A stretch of 57,480 nucleotides of DNA from NCBI RefSeq assembly GCF_946480185.1, contig NZ_CAMLIG010000027.1:1-57480 (forward strand), written 5' to 3'. This DNA is from an uncultured Pedobacter sp. (GTDB taxonomy: Bacteria; Bacteroidota; Bacteroidia; Sphingobacteriales; Sphingobacteriaceae). Of this stretch, positions 43,983 to 52,311 are shown piece after piece. Each line of letters starts with the position of its first letter. Position 1 is the first letter of the stretch. The position numbers and the translations under genes were made by a program. Below the pieces are notes generated by a model. It saw only the letters and a list, made by a program, of their open reading frames with translations, made no database searches and had not been told where the DNA came from.

Positions 43983-44195
43983 CTAGCTCTTTTTAGCGGT
44001 AACCAAAACTACAACTCCCGCTATTAAAATAATTCCGCCTGCGTAAGGAGGCCAGTTTACATTATGTGTTTTATCAGCAGAGATTTGTATTGGGCCTGCA
44101 TCAACTACTTTTTCCTGTTTAGTGTAGGAGAAACCTCCCCAAATTAGCATTGCAATTCCTACAACTACTAAAATAATACCAACTGTTCTGTTCAT
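43983..44195 (-). CDS. Small two-helix membrane protein
   Basis: This 70-aa protein has two transmembrane helices (about 5-23 and 49-66) joined by a polar loop with charged residues, as in small DUF3185-like proteins. There is no motif for function. The start MNRTVGIILVVVGIAML is clear. It is monocistronic, with a terminator at 43822-43855. Confidence 0.65.
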   Translation of the reverse strand: MNRTVGIILVVVGIAMLIWGGFSYTKQEKVVDAGPIQISADKTHNVNWPPYAGGIILIAGVVVLVTAKKS

Positions 44196-44360
44196 GATAA
44201 ATGATTTTAAGGTTTGTAACTGAGGTGAACATTACAAGTTTTAAGCCAAGTTTTTAACAGAAAGGAACCGAGATTTTAATGACGGAAAACTAGTTGTGAG
44301 ATAAACGTTATCGGATTTAAATACTGATCAATATTATTTTGATTTAAACCCATTAACCAT

Positions 44361-44368
44361 CATCTTTG
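44361..44368 (+). promoter_or_regulatory. -7 element next to the folB start
   Basis: CATCTTTG differs from TAnnTTTG in one base and ends 3 nt before ATG 44372. The mRNA would be leaderless. Confidence 0.45.
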
Positions 44369-44371
44369 AAC

Positions 44372-44740
44372 ATGAGTGAAATTTTAGCAACCATCGGTTT
44401 AAACGGCGCAATATTTAACGCTTCAATTGGTTGGTATCCAGAAGAACGAATTTTTAAAAACAACTTTATTGTTGATTTGTCTGTTAGTTTTATAGCGGAT
44501 AAACCTTTTATAGAAGACCGTTTAGAACAAAGTATAGATTATATGCAACTGCATGAAATATGTAAGCAAGCATTTGCAGAACAAGCAAAGTTGATAGAAT
44601 CTGTTGCTCAAAAAATCATTGATCAAATCGTTGAGCGTTTTGCTATTGTACAGGAAGTTGTAGTAAAGATTGAAAAATTAAACCCTCCAGTTAAAGCTCA
44701 GATAAAAAATTCCTTTGTGCAGTTAAGCTATAAAAAATAA
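44372..44740 (+). CDS. folB: Dihydroneopterin aldolase
   Basis: From ATG 44372 the 122-aa product is FolB, which splits dihydroneopterin into the pterin alcohol used by FolK and glycolaldehyde. The family pattern ATIGLNGAIFNASIGWYPEE near the start, the QSIDYMQLHEICKQ stretch and the C-terminal KIEKLNPPVKAQIKNSFV are visible. The catalytic Lys is in the latter segment. A two-codon longer frame begins inside the -7 element. The FAD-linked oxidase gene follows after 2 nt. Confidence 0.92.
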   Translation: MSEILATIGLNGAIFNASIGWYPEERIFKNNFIVDLSVSFIADKPFIEDRLEQSIDYMQLHEICKQAFAEQAKLIESVAQKIIDQIVERFAIVQEVVVKIEKLNPPVKAQIKNSFVQLSYKK

Positions 44741-44742
44741 TA

Positions 44743-46140
44743 ATGAAATTTAATCCAGTTAACCAAAAAATCATCAATAAGTTTATCCAGCTTTGCGGGG
44801 AAGGGAACGTGTTTACCGACCAAGAAAGCATTTACAAGTACAGTAAGGACGAAACTGAGGATTTAAGTTTTTTTCCGGATGTGGTGATTAAGCCCAAAAA
44901 CGTCAAAGAGATTGCTGCCATTTTAAAATATTGTAACGAGCATTTAATTCCGGTTACGCCAAGGGGCGGAGGAACTGGACTTAGCGGTGGCGCATTGCCA
45001 GTGCATGGTGGTGTAGTTTTAAGCTTAGAGCGATTAGACACGATTATAGAAATAGACGAAAAAAATCTGCAGGCTACAGTTGAACCGGGCGTAATTACTG
45101 AGGTTTTTATGGATGCTGTGGAAGAGAAAGGTTTGCTTTACCCGGTAGATCCATCAAGCAAGGGTTCTTGTTTTATCGGTGGAAATATGGCGCATGGTTC
45201 CGGCGGACCAAGAGTGGTGAAATACGGAACCATAAGGGAATATGTGTTGAATTTTGAAGCAGTTTTGCCCAATGGCGATATCATTTGGACAGGGGCAAAT
45301 ACTTTAAAATATGCTTCTGGATATAATTTAACGCAGTTATTGATTGGATCTGAAGGAACTTTGGCCATCATCACCAAAATTGTGTTAAAACTAATTCCAA
45401 GACCTTCGCATAATATTTTGTTAATGTGTGCTTTCCCAACAAATGAAGATGCTTGTGCGGCAGTTTCGGCAGTTTTTAGAGCTGGAATTACGCCATCGGC
45501 ATTAGAGTTTATGGAGCGGAAGGGTTTAGAATGGGTGATTGAATATGATAAACTGAATTTTGCTATTCATGAAGATGCTCAGGCTTATTTAATGATAGAG
45601 GTGGACGGAAATGATATGGACACGCTTTTCGCGGATTGCGAAGTGATTAACGGCGTGGTAGAGAAACACCGTTGTATAGAGGTTTTATTTGCCGACGCCA
45701 CAGCGCAGAAAGAAGAGTTTTGGAAAATCAGAAGAGTGATGCCGGTTTCGGTAAAGTCTAACTCTGTTTACAAAGAAGAAGATACTGTTGTTCCTCGAGC
45801 AAATTTGCCCCAACTGATTAAAGGGATTAAAGAAATCGGTTTAATATATGGTTTTCAATCAGTTTGTTATGGACATGCAGGTGATGGAAATCTTCATATC
45901 AATATCATCAAAGCTGACATGTCTGACGACGATTGGAAGTATAAATTGAAAGATGGAATTAAAGAGATTTTTGAACTGACAGTAGCGCTGGGCGGTACAA
46001 TTTCCGGTGAACATGGAATTGGTTTGGTTCAAAAAGAATTCATGTCGATAAAATACAGCGATATTCATTTGAACTTGATGCGTGGGATTAAGCAGGTTTT
46101 TGACCCAAATGGGATTTTGAACCCGGATAAGATTTTTTAA
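44743..46140 (+). CDS. FAD-linked oxidase (GlcD/D-lactate dehydrogenase type)
   Basis: This 465-aa flavoprotein has an FAD_binding_4 domain (about 45-180) with PVTPRGGGTGLSGGALPV near residue 70 and DPSSKGSCFIGGNMAHGSGG near 135. The FAD-oxidase C domain has CYGHAGDGNLHINII near 375 and GTISGEHGIG near 415. These are the marks of the GlcD/D-2-hydroxyacid dehydrogenase family. The likely substrate is D-lactate or glycolate, but no GlcE/GlcF partner is present, so a specific symbol is not given. It starts 2 nt after folB and probably shares its transcript; a metabolic link is unlikely. Confidence 0.88.
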   Translation: MKFNPVNQKIINKFIQLCGEGNVFTDQESIYKYSKDETEDLSFFPDVVIKPKNVKEIAAILKYCNEHLIPVTPRGGGTGLSGGALPVHGGVVLSLERLDTIIEIDEKNLQATVEPGVITEVFMDAVEEKGLLYPVDPSSKGSCFIGGNMAHGSGGPRVVKYGTIREYVLNFEAVLPNGDIIWTGANTLKYASGYNLTQLLIGSEGTLAIITKIVLKLIPRPSHNILLMCAFPTNEDACAAVSAVFRAGITPSALEFMERKGLEWVIEYDKLNFAIHEDAQAYLMIEVDGNDMDTLFADCEVINGVVEKHRCIEVLFADATAQKEEFWKIRRVMPVSVKSNSVYKEEDTVVPRANLPQLIKGIKEIGLIYGFQSVCYGHAGDGNLHINIIKADMSDDDWKYKLKDGIKEIFELTVALGGTISGEHGIGLVQKEFMSIKYSDIHLNLMRGIKQVFDPNGILNPDKIF

Positions 46141-46151
46141 TTATTGTAGCA

Positions 46152-46210
46152 GTCATTGCAATCCGCCGGTTGGAGGAGAAGCAATCTCCAAGCTATGAAG
46201 GTTGAAATTT
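46152..46210. repeat. Left half copy of the gtcattgcga element
   Basis: It starts gtcattgca, includes the ccgccggttgg arm and gaagcaatctccaagcta, then a ggttgaaatttt end. Compare the complete copies at 46461-46616, 47746-47896 and 48921-49081. Confidence 0.65.
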
Positions 46211-46274
46211 TTCTAAATCACAAATCAGTCTTTTTAATTATAATCCTCCCGGCTCATTGCCGCCGGAAGGGCTA

Positions 46275-46299
46275 GTTACTTTTTTCCGCAAAAAGTAAC
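46275..46299. repeat. gttacttttt hairpin repeat
   Basis: gttacttttt and aaaaagtaac (46275-46284 and 46290-46299) form a perfect 10-bp palindrome around tccgc-type centre. This hairpin is found many times in Bacteroidota intergenic DNA. It sits in the 633-bp gene-free stretch 46141-46773, which is mostly repeat DNA of higher GC. Confidence 0.65.
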
Positions 46300-46460
46300 C
46301 AAAAACTCTCCGCTGCGCCGGTTGCTACAAAGGAAGTGCTTTAATTTCTTCATCTTTACCGCAACCGCCAAGGCGGAATTTACCGGTTATGAGCGGTAGT
46401 GCTTTTAGCCTTGGATAGTGGGCGCTCCAGGGTAATAAGTCTAACCTTTCTTTTTACGCA

Positions 46461-46616
46461 GTCATTGCGAGCCATTTTTATGGCGAAGCAATCTGTAACC
46501 GACGGAGTCTGAAACCCTTTTTTTAAAGCACAGGCGGTAAAATAAGGCTTGTGCTGAGGAACGCAGAGATTGCCACAGCGCCACCGTTTTATCCTACGCT
46601 TCGGCTTTGCAATGAC
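46461..46616. repeat. Complete palindromic element, copy 1 (156 bp)
   Basis: The ends are inverted (gtcattgcga at the left, ttgcaatgac at the right). The inner arms gcaatctgtaa and agagattgccacagcgcc are also complementary in part. Copies 2 and 3 are at 47746-47896 and 48921-49081. Confidence 0.75.
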
Positions 46617-46626
46617 GGAATGAACT

Positions 46627-46698
46627 AAAGCCTGTGCAAAGGAACAAACAGATTGCTTCAGCGCCTTTACGCTTTATCTGCCCCCGCTTCGCAATGAA
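46627..46698. repeat. Right half copy of the palindromic element
   Basis: aaagcctgtgc ... cagattgcttcagcgc ... cgcttcgcaatgaagc matches the right half of the complete copies. Confidence 0.65.
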
Positions 46699-46707
46699 GC
46701 ATATAAT

Positions 46708-46747
46708 AAAAAAAGGATAACCAAAATCTACTGGCTATCCTTTTTTT
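46708..46747 (-). terminator. Terminator after the 186-aa gene
   Basis: aaaaaaaggat and atcctttttt pair (46708-46718 and 46737-46747) around an 18-nt loop. It works in either direction, and lies 27 nt past the minus-strand stop codon. Confidence 0.75.
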
Positions 46748-46773
46748 GCGATTATTTATAATCATCAGGTTAA

Positions 46774-47334
46774 TCATGGCTCAACGGTGAGCAGGGTGAT
46801 GTTGTTTGCCAAGTCCGTTGCTGCCCATTCAAAACTGCAGGTGGCAAATTCGGCAGTACTCTTGGTACAAACGTAGTTCCAGGTCAGGCCGTCAACACCC
46901 ATCGTTGCTTCTCCATCTTCCAGGAGGGTTTCATCAGCTAAATAAATACTTAAACTAACCGATTGAATTTCGTAATTGTCAACTGCTTTTACACTTAACA
47001 CGCAGCCGGTTTCGCCGTTGTAAACGCCCGAAGCATCCGATAAAACAGGAGGTGTAAAAAAATCGGCGAAAGCCACATTAAACACACTTTGGCTGCCTTT
47101 AACAAAGCCCTCATACTTTGCCCTTAACACGCTGTCCTTAATCGCCTGTTTCGCATATTTGCTAGAGCGTTTAAAACGTTCGTGTACATCCAGCTGTTCC
47201 TGCGTTAAAGGTTTGGTACTTTTTTTGGGTATTTTGGTTACCACTGTTTTACCATTTTGCTGCTTAAAAATAATTAAGTCACCAACTTTACCACTCATTC
47301 CGTGGGTTAGTACATTTCTACTACTTGTAGCCAT
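46774..47334 (-). CDS. DUF6266-like protein of unknown function
   Basis: This 186-aa protein begins MATSSRNVLTHGMSGKVGDL. The segment SGKVGDLIIFKQQNGKTVVT followed by Pro-Lys and a helical TQEQLDVHERFKRSSKYA resembles DUF6266, a Bacteroidota family of unknown role. The C-terminal half (about 90-186) looks like a beta-sandwich with SVKAVDNYEIQSVSLSIYL and ATDLANNITLLTVEP. There is no signal peptide. It has its own -7 element at 47375-47382 and a terminator. It lies between copies of palindromic elements. The family assignment is tentative. Confidence 0.55.
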   Translation of the reverse strand: MATSSRNVLTHGMSGKVGDLIIFKQQNGKTVVTKIPKKSTKPLTQEQLDVHERFKRSSKYAKQAIKDSVLRAKYEGFVKGSQSVFNVAFADFFTPPVLSDASGVYNGETGCVLSVKAVDNYEIQSVSLSIYLADETLLEDGEATMGVDGLTWNYVCTKSTAEFATCSFEWAATDLANNITLLTVEP

Positions 47335-47374
47335 TTTGTTATCGTTTTACCTGCCACAACACGCGGCATTGAGA

Positions 47375-47382
47375 CAAACATA
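47375..47382 (-). promoter_or_regulatory. -7 element for the 186-aa gene
   Basis: TATGTTTG on the minus strand matches TAnnTTTG, 40 nt upstream of ATG 47334. Confidence 0.5.
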
Positions 47383-47578
47383 AGCCGGATTTTTGAGCTA
47401 AAAAAAGCTTGGCCTAATAAGTCTAACCCTGACTTAAAATGTCCGTAAAAGCATTAATTTGGTGTGTTTGTCCCGGTTTGTCCTATCTTGTACCGGTTTG
47501 GTATAGGGGTGTTTTTTGTCCGAAAATCAGCCCGTCCTGTAGTGGTCCCGTACTGGTCCTCTAGTGGTGTTGGAGTGA

Positions 47579-47712
47579 AGGATAGAGGGGATTGAATGAT
47601 AGAATGATAGAATGATAGAAGGATTGGATGATAGAAGGATAGAGGGATTGGATGATAGAAGGATAGAGGGATTGAATGATAGAAGGATTGACTAATGGAT
47701 TGGATGAAGAGG
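47579..47712. repeat. Tandem repeat, 24-bp period, agatag-rich
   Basis: About 134 bp consist of imperfect copies of a 24-bp unit containing ggatgatagaagg and agaggg, plus shorter 9-bp units of agaatgat. The preceding 110 bp (47460-47570) hold several ggtcc / ccggtttgt-type direct repeats. No gene is present in 47335-47985. Confidence 0.8.
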
Positions 47713-47745
47713 AGGGTTAATTTGGGAGTTTGCTTTAGGTTCGCA

Positions 47746-47896
47746 GTCATTGCGAGGCTTTTTCAGCCGTGGCAATCTCTAAGCTACGGAGGGTGAACCC
47801 TTTTTAATTACAGGCTTTGGTTTTTGGGCCTGTGCTGGGGAACGTAGAGATTGCTTCAGCTCTATGCTTTTTCCAGCGCTTCGGCTTTGCAATGAC
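47746..47896. repeat. Complete palindromic element, copy 2 (151 bp)
   Basis: It begins gtcattgcgagg and ends gctttgcaatgac, with the inner arms ggcaatctctaagct and cgtagagattgcttcagc. Confidence 0.75.
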
Positions 47897-47907
47897 TGCT
47901 TTGTATG

Positions 47908-47976
47908 GGCCTATGCTGTGGAATATAGGTATTGCTTCAATGCCTTTGCATTTTGCCAGCCCGCTTTGCAATGAAG
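47908..47976. repeat. Right half copy of the palindromic element
   Basis: gcctatgctgtgg ... tattgcttcaatgcc ... gctttgcaatgaagtatg is another right half, ending just before the stop codon of the 225-aa gene. Confidence 0.6.
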
Positions 47977-47985
47977 TATGGCTGA

Positions 47986-48663
47986 TTAAATGCCTGGTTT
48001 TTTATAAAACGAGCATTCGGAATACTTGTAGAAATTTCTGTCGCCTATTTTTATGGGTATAAATTGCTTTGGATGACGGTCGATGGTTTTTGTGGAAATA
48101 CTTAGTAAACCTGCAAGTTCCTTTTTGCTCAGCAACTTATCTTCTACAGGTATGCGCTCGGTACGCATCGGTTTAGGGGCATGCTCGCGTTCCAAAACCC
48201 GTCGCACATCTTTTTCATGCTGCATATTGCTGATCCACTCTGCCAGCTGGCTCATTTTTTTGATGCTTTTTAATTCGTCTTTTACTAAAAACTGTCCGTT
48301 TAAAGGTTTTTCCATTTCTGCATTGCAGATGATAAAAAGCAAGGCCAGTTTTTCTCTGCTGGCATGGTCATAACCGCCTTCCACGCTGTTTATCGAGATG
48401 CCTGATTTTGTAAAGGTCAAAAATTCGGCGGTCGCATCCAAGCCTTCACTCTCTAAACGAGGCACAACCATCAGAAAACTATCTTCGGGCATTTGGATAC
48501 CGCTTCGCTCTTCCTCTTCGCTTAGCAAGTTATATTGCAGATAAATGTTCTTTAAAATTGCCCGTCCTTTAAATACCAAAGCGCTTTGGTTAGAAACAGC
48601 ATCCCCGCTGCACTGAAAATTTTCAATGCTCTTGAGTTTTGGCTTATTTCTTTTTCTTTCCAT
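47986..48663 (-). CDS. Protein of unknown function with C-terminal DNA-binding-like domain
   Basis: This 225-aa soluble protein is not assigned to a family. The C-terminal part (about 170-225) reads LLSKKELAGLLSISTKTIDR then a strand-rich KIGDRNFYKYSE, the layout of a MerR/excisionase-like helix-turn-helix. This suggests DNA binding. The N-terminal 150 residues contain alternating helices and strands (SFLMVVPRLESEGLDATAE, KLALLFIICNAEMEKP) with no motif. Excisionase-like regulators often belong to mobile elements. Its stop codon is 9 nt from a half repeat. It is separate from the 186-aa gene. Confidence 0.6.
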   Translation of the reverse strand: MERKRNKPKLKSIENFQCSGDAVSNQSALVFKGRAILKNIYLQYNLLSEEEERSGIQMPEDSFLMVVPRLESEGLDATAEFLTFTKSGISINSVEGGYDHASREKLALLFIICNAEMEKPLNGQFLVKDELKSIKKMSQLAEWISNMQHEKDVRRVLEREHAPKPMRTERIPVEDKLLSKKELAGLLSISTKTIDRHPKQFIPIKIGDRNFYKYSECSFYKKPGI

Positions 48664-48731
48664 TATGATAATGAGTGTGTTAGCGCTTTTGTTACAAATG
48701 ACGTATTCTTAGCGATATAAATGAATTTGGT

Positions 48732-48817
48732 TTTTCCACATCTTAAAACGTCATGTTGCTAAATTTTAGGTAGATGCTTTCAAAGTGTTATTAATCATAG
48801 TTTTATAATGTGGAAAA
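48732..48817. repeat. 10-bp inverted repeat upstream of the 225-aa gene
   Basis: ttttccacat (48732-48741) and atgtggaaaa (48808-48817) are perfect inverted copies 66 bp apart in the 573-bp gene-free stretch 48664-49236, which also has palindromic element copy 3. A protein-binding site is possible. Confidence 0.4.
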
Positions 48818-48920
48818 CTAAAAATTATTAAAATGCTAATCAGTTCTTTTCGGGTGTTAAATAGTATTTTATCATTGATTTTCGTTTTTATATGGGTGTA
48901 CTTTTTTTTGCTTTTCCCGC

Positions 48921-49081
48921 GTCATTGCGAAGCCGAAGCGATAGCCTTTGAGCCTTGGCGCTGTGGCAATCTGTAAGCTACGGAGGTTGAAACTTTGTTA
49001 AAGCACTAAAGGTAAAAATAGATTTATGCTATAAAAATACAGAGATTGCCACAGCGCCTTTACGCTTTGTTTTGCAATGAC
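48921..49081. repeat. Complete palindromic element, copy 3 (161 bp)
   Basis: It starts gtcattgcgaag and ends gttttgcaatgac. The inner arms gtggcaatctgtaagcta and agagattgccacagcgcc are inverted. It is the left border of the hsd island. Confidence 0.75.
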
Positions 49082-49236
49082 CGTAAATAGGAAACACTTT
49101 AAGGAGACAGAGAGCGTAACTAAAAGCTTCAAAAAAAGAATCCGTTCACATTTGTCTACAGCGATAATTAAAATTATATTTACCTCAAAAGCCTAAACCT
49201 ACAATAAAATAGGCTTCATATACACGATATATTTTA

Positions 49237-52200
49237 ATGGCTTTTAACGAAGATTCTCGCGTCAAGATTCCTGCATTGTTACATTTGGTTCGTTTGGGGT
49301 ATATCTATATTTCTAGAAAAGAGCAATTTAGGCAAGAGGAAACAAATATATTTCCATCGATTTTCAAACAAAGCATCTGTAAAATTAATCCGGGTGTGGA
49401 TGAAGCAGATGTTAGTCGGTTGTTGGATGAGCTAACTTTGAAACTCGATTTTGATGATTTAGGTCGGGAGTTTTATAAAAGTTTAACTGCAACATCGGGC
49501 ATCAAGCTAATTGATTTTGAAAATTTTAACAACAACAGTTTCCACGTTACTACAGAATTAACCTGTAAAAACGGAGAAGAAGAATTTAGACCAGATATCA
49601 CCATTTTAATTAACGGAATGCCCTTGGTGTTTATCGAAGTTAAAAAGCCTAACAATAAAGATGGTGTTTTAGCGGAACGTAAACGCATCAACGACCGTTA
49701 TAAGAATAAAAAATTCAAGCGATTTGCCAACATCACGCAAATGATGTTGTTTTCGAATAACATGCCTTACGAAGATGGTGTGATTGAGCCATTGCAAGGT
49801 GCATATTATGCCACGTCGGCTTATGCTGATTTGCAATTCAACTATTTTAGGGAAGAGGAAAACCTAAACTTAACGCATTTACTAGCACCAGAAAGTGATG
49901 AGAAAGAAAATCTTATTTTAAAGGATAACAACATCATCGCCATTAAGCACTCGCCAGAATTTATTACCAATAAGCATTATAACACGCCAACCAATACTAT
50001 TTTAACTTCTTTGTTAAGCAAAGATAGATTAGCTTTTATCTTAAAATATGCCATCGCTTATGTGGATGAAGAAATTAAAGGAAAAATAGTTACGCTTAAA
50101 CACATCATGCGTTATCCGCAGATTTTTGCGACAAAGGCAATTGAGCGCAAACTGAACGAAGGCATTAAAAAAGGGATTATCTGGCATACGCAGGGAAGTG
50201 GTAAAACGGCTTTGGCTTTTTACAACGTCAAGTTTTTGACGGATTATTTCCAAAAGCGCAACATCATTACCAAATTCTATTTTATTGTTGACCGTATTGA
50301 TTTGGCTAACCAAGCCAGTACCGAATTTGGTAACAGAGGTTTGTTGGTTAATCGCGTTAATTCAAGAACGGAGTTTTTAGCAGACATCAAAAAAGTAAGC
50401 GTTGTACATAATAGTTCTGGCGATAGAGAAATTTCTGTAGTCAACATTCAAAAGTTTACCGAGGAAACCGTTGCGGTAAAAGATTTAGCTTATGACATCA
50501 ACATCCAACGAATTTATTTCATCGATGAAGCACACCGTGGTTATAACCCGAAAGGAACGGCATTGGTAAATCTGCTTCGTTCTGACGAAAATGCCATTAA
50601 AATAGCTTTAACAGGAACACCATTGTTGCGAGAAGTAGCTAAAGAATTTGATAGCAAAGCGCTGTTTGGCGAATACATCCACAAGTATTACTACAACATG
50701 TCCATCGCTGATGGCTACACCTTGCGTTTGATTAGGGAAGGAATTGATACCACCTATAAAATGCAAATGAAGGAGGTGTTGGAGCAGATTAAATTGTTGC
50801 AGGGCGATATTCCAAAAAGCAAAGTATTTGCGCATCCCAAGTTTGCAAAGCCGATGTTGGATTATATCGTGAAAGATTTAATTCAATTTAGAAAAACGGA
50901 GAGCGATAACAGCTTGGGTGGAATGGTGGTTTGTGATACCAGCGACCAAGCCAAAGCCTTATTTGCGTATTTTGAAGAACTATACGGTGTTCAGGAAACA
51001 CAACCTTTAAGTTTGGTTGCAGAACCACCTGCGGAATATAAGAAGTTGAATAAACCACTTAAAGGTGCGTTGATTTTACACGACATAAATTCTAGAGACG
51101 ACCGGAAAGAACAGGTTAAACAATTTAAAGCGGGAGAGATAGATATTTTATTTGTTTTCCAAATGTTATTAACTGGTTTTGATGCCAAGAGATTGAAAAA
51201 ATTGTATTTGGCAAGAGTGGTAAAAGACCATAATTTACTGCAAACCTTAACCCGTGTAAATCGTCCGTATAAAAAATATAAATACGGTTATGTGGTTGAT
51301 TTTGCCGATATCACTAGTGCGTTTAAAGATACCAACGACAATTATTTTAAAGAATTGCAAGGGGAGCTAGGCGATGAAATGCTCAATTATACCAATCTCT
51401 TTAAATCTCAAGAAGAGATTAATGCTGAAATTCTAGAAATTAAAGAAAAGCTTTTCCGTTTTGATGCCATCAATGCCGAAATATTTAGTCAGCAGGTAAG
51501 CGAAATTAAAGAGAAAAAGGATTTGCTTGAGCTGATAAAAGTGTTGAGCAATGCTAAAGAGCTTAAAAATATTATCCGCTTAAAGGGCTTGGATGAACAG
51601 TTGGATAAACTGGATTTCTTTAAATTAAACCAATTGTTAAGCGTTGCGCAGGCACAACTTGATAAGCTGAATCTGATTGACAACATCAACAGCGATGCGG
51701 ATACTACCAATTTATTAAATTCGGCATTGGAGGATGTCATCTTTTTATTTACTAAAGTATCAGAAGAAGAACTGATTTTGGCCGACCAACTACGCGGGCA
51801 ATTGAAACGTACCAGAGAAGCGCTTTTGTATAACTTTGACCAGAAAGACCCCGAATTTGTATCGCTAAGGGAAGAGCTGGAACGCATCTTTAAAAAGAAA
51901 AACTTGGGCGAAGTTGACCAGGAATATATGCGTGACAATATCCTACTGTTGCAATCCATATACGATAGGGTAACAGAACTCAATCGTAAAAATAATCTCC
52001 TGAAAGCCAAATACGAGCAAGATGAAAAATACGCCCGTTTGCATAAACGTTTGGTGGAAAACAAGAATATCTCTGCCAAAGAAATGCAATTGCATCAGGC
52101 TTTAATGAGTGTGAAATACCAAACAGACGAATCACTGCTGAAAAACAAAAGTATGTTAGATAACGAGGCTTTTTTTAACCGTTACCTGCTTAACTTGGTT

Positions 52201-52311
52201 GCTAACGAATTTGTAACCAAACAGAACATTAAATTAGATTATAACACCACCAAAAACATCAATACACTTATTGCGGGCGAATACCTGCGACAGTATAACA
52301 ATTATTTATAA
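49237..52311 (+). CDS. hsdR: Type I restriction endonuclease subunit R
   Basis: This 1024-aa motor and nuclease subunit has an N-terminal PD-(D/E)XK nuclease (about 90-145, FRPDITILINGMPLVFIEVK with Asp119 and Glu/Lys near 134-136). An SF2 helicase follows with Walker A TQGSGKTAL near residue 319 and Walker B FIDEAHRG near 430. The second RecA-like domain includes QMLLTGFDAKRLKKLYL near 640. A helical C-terminal part of about 350 residues docks to the methylase. With HsdM and HsdS it cuts foreign DNA away from unmethylated sites. hsdM begins directly after its stop codon. Confidence 0.95.
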   Translation: MAFNEDSRVKIPALLHLVRLGYIYISRKEQFRQEETNIFPSIFKQSICKINPGVDEADVSRLLDELTLKLDFDDLGREFYKSLTATSGIKLIDFENFNNNSFHVTTELTCKNGEEEFRPDITILINGMPLVFIEVKKPNNKDGVLAERKRINDRYKNKKFKRFANITQMMLFSNNMPYEDGVIEPLQGAYYATSAYADLQFNYFREEENLNLTHLLAPESDEKENLILKDNNIIAIKHSPEFITNKHYNTPTNTILTSLLSKDRLAFILKYAIAYVDEEIKGKIVTLKHIMRYPQIFATKAIERKLNEGIKKGIIWHTQGSGKTALAFYNVKFLTDYFQKRNIITKFYFIVDRIDLANQASTEFGNRGLLVNRVNSRTEFLADIKKVSVVHNSSGDREISVVNIQKFTEETVAVKDLAYDINIQRIYFIDEAHRGYNPKGTALVNLLRSDENAIKIALTGTPLLREVAKEFDSKALFGEYIHKYYYNMSIADGYTLRLIREGIDTTYKMQMKEVLEQIKLLQGDIPKSKVFAHPKFAKPMLDYIVKDLIQFRKTESDNSLGGMVVCDTSDQAKALFAYFEELYGVQETQPLSLVAEPPAEYKKLNKPLKGALILHDINSRDDRKEQVKQFKAGEIDILFVFQMLLTGFDAKRLKKLYLARVVKDHNLLQTLTRVNRPYKKYKYGYVVDFADITSAFKDTNDNYFKELQGELGDEMLNYTNLFKSQEEINAEILEIKEKLFRFDAINAEIFSQQVSEIKEKKDLLELIKVLSNAKELKNIIRLKGLDEQLDKLDFFKLNQLLSVAQAQLDKLNLIDNINSDADTTNLLNSALEDVIFLFTKVSEEELILADQLRGQLKRTREALLYNFDQKDPEFVSLREELERIFKKKNLGEVDQEYMRDNILLLQSIYDRVTELNRKNNLLKAKYEQDEKYARLHKRLVENKNISAKEMQLHQALMSVKYQTDESLLKNKSMLDNEAFFNRYLLNLVANEFVTKQNIKLDYNTTKNINTLIAGEYLRQYNNYL

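Noticed and set aside
44366..44371. Two-codon longer folB start (TTG 44366)
   Set aside because: The TTG is part of the -7 element; ATG 44372 gives the family-like N-terminus.
47579..47712. CRISPR array
   Set aside because: The repeats are contiguous, imperfect, 24 bp long and lack spacers; no cas gene is present.
47454..47750. 98-aa minus-strand ORF made of Ser/Phe/Tyr/His repeats
   Set aside because: It only reads through the 24-bp tandem repeat and has no coding character.
51489..52079. 196-aa minus-strand ORF within hsdR
   Set aside because: It is a Ser-rich antisense shadow of the helical HsdR C-terminus.
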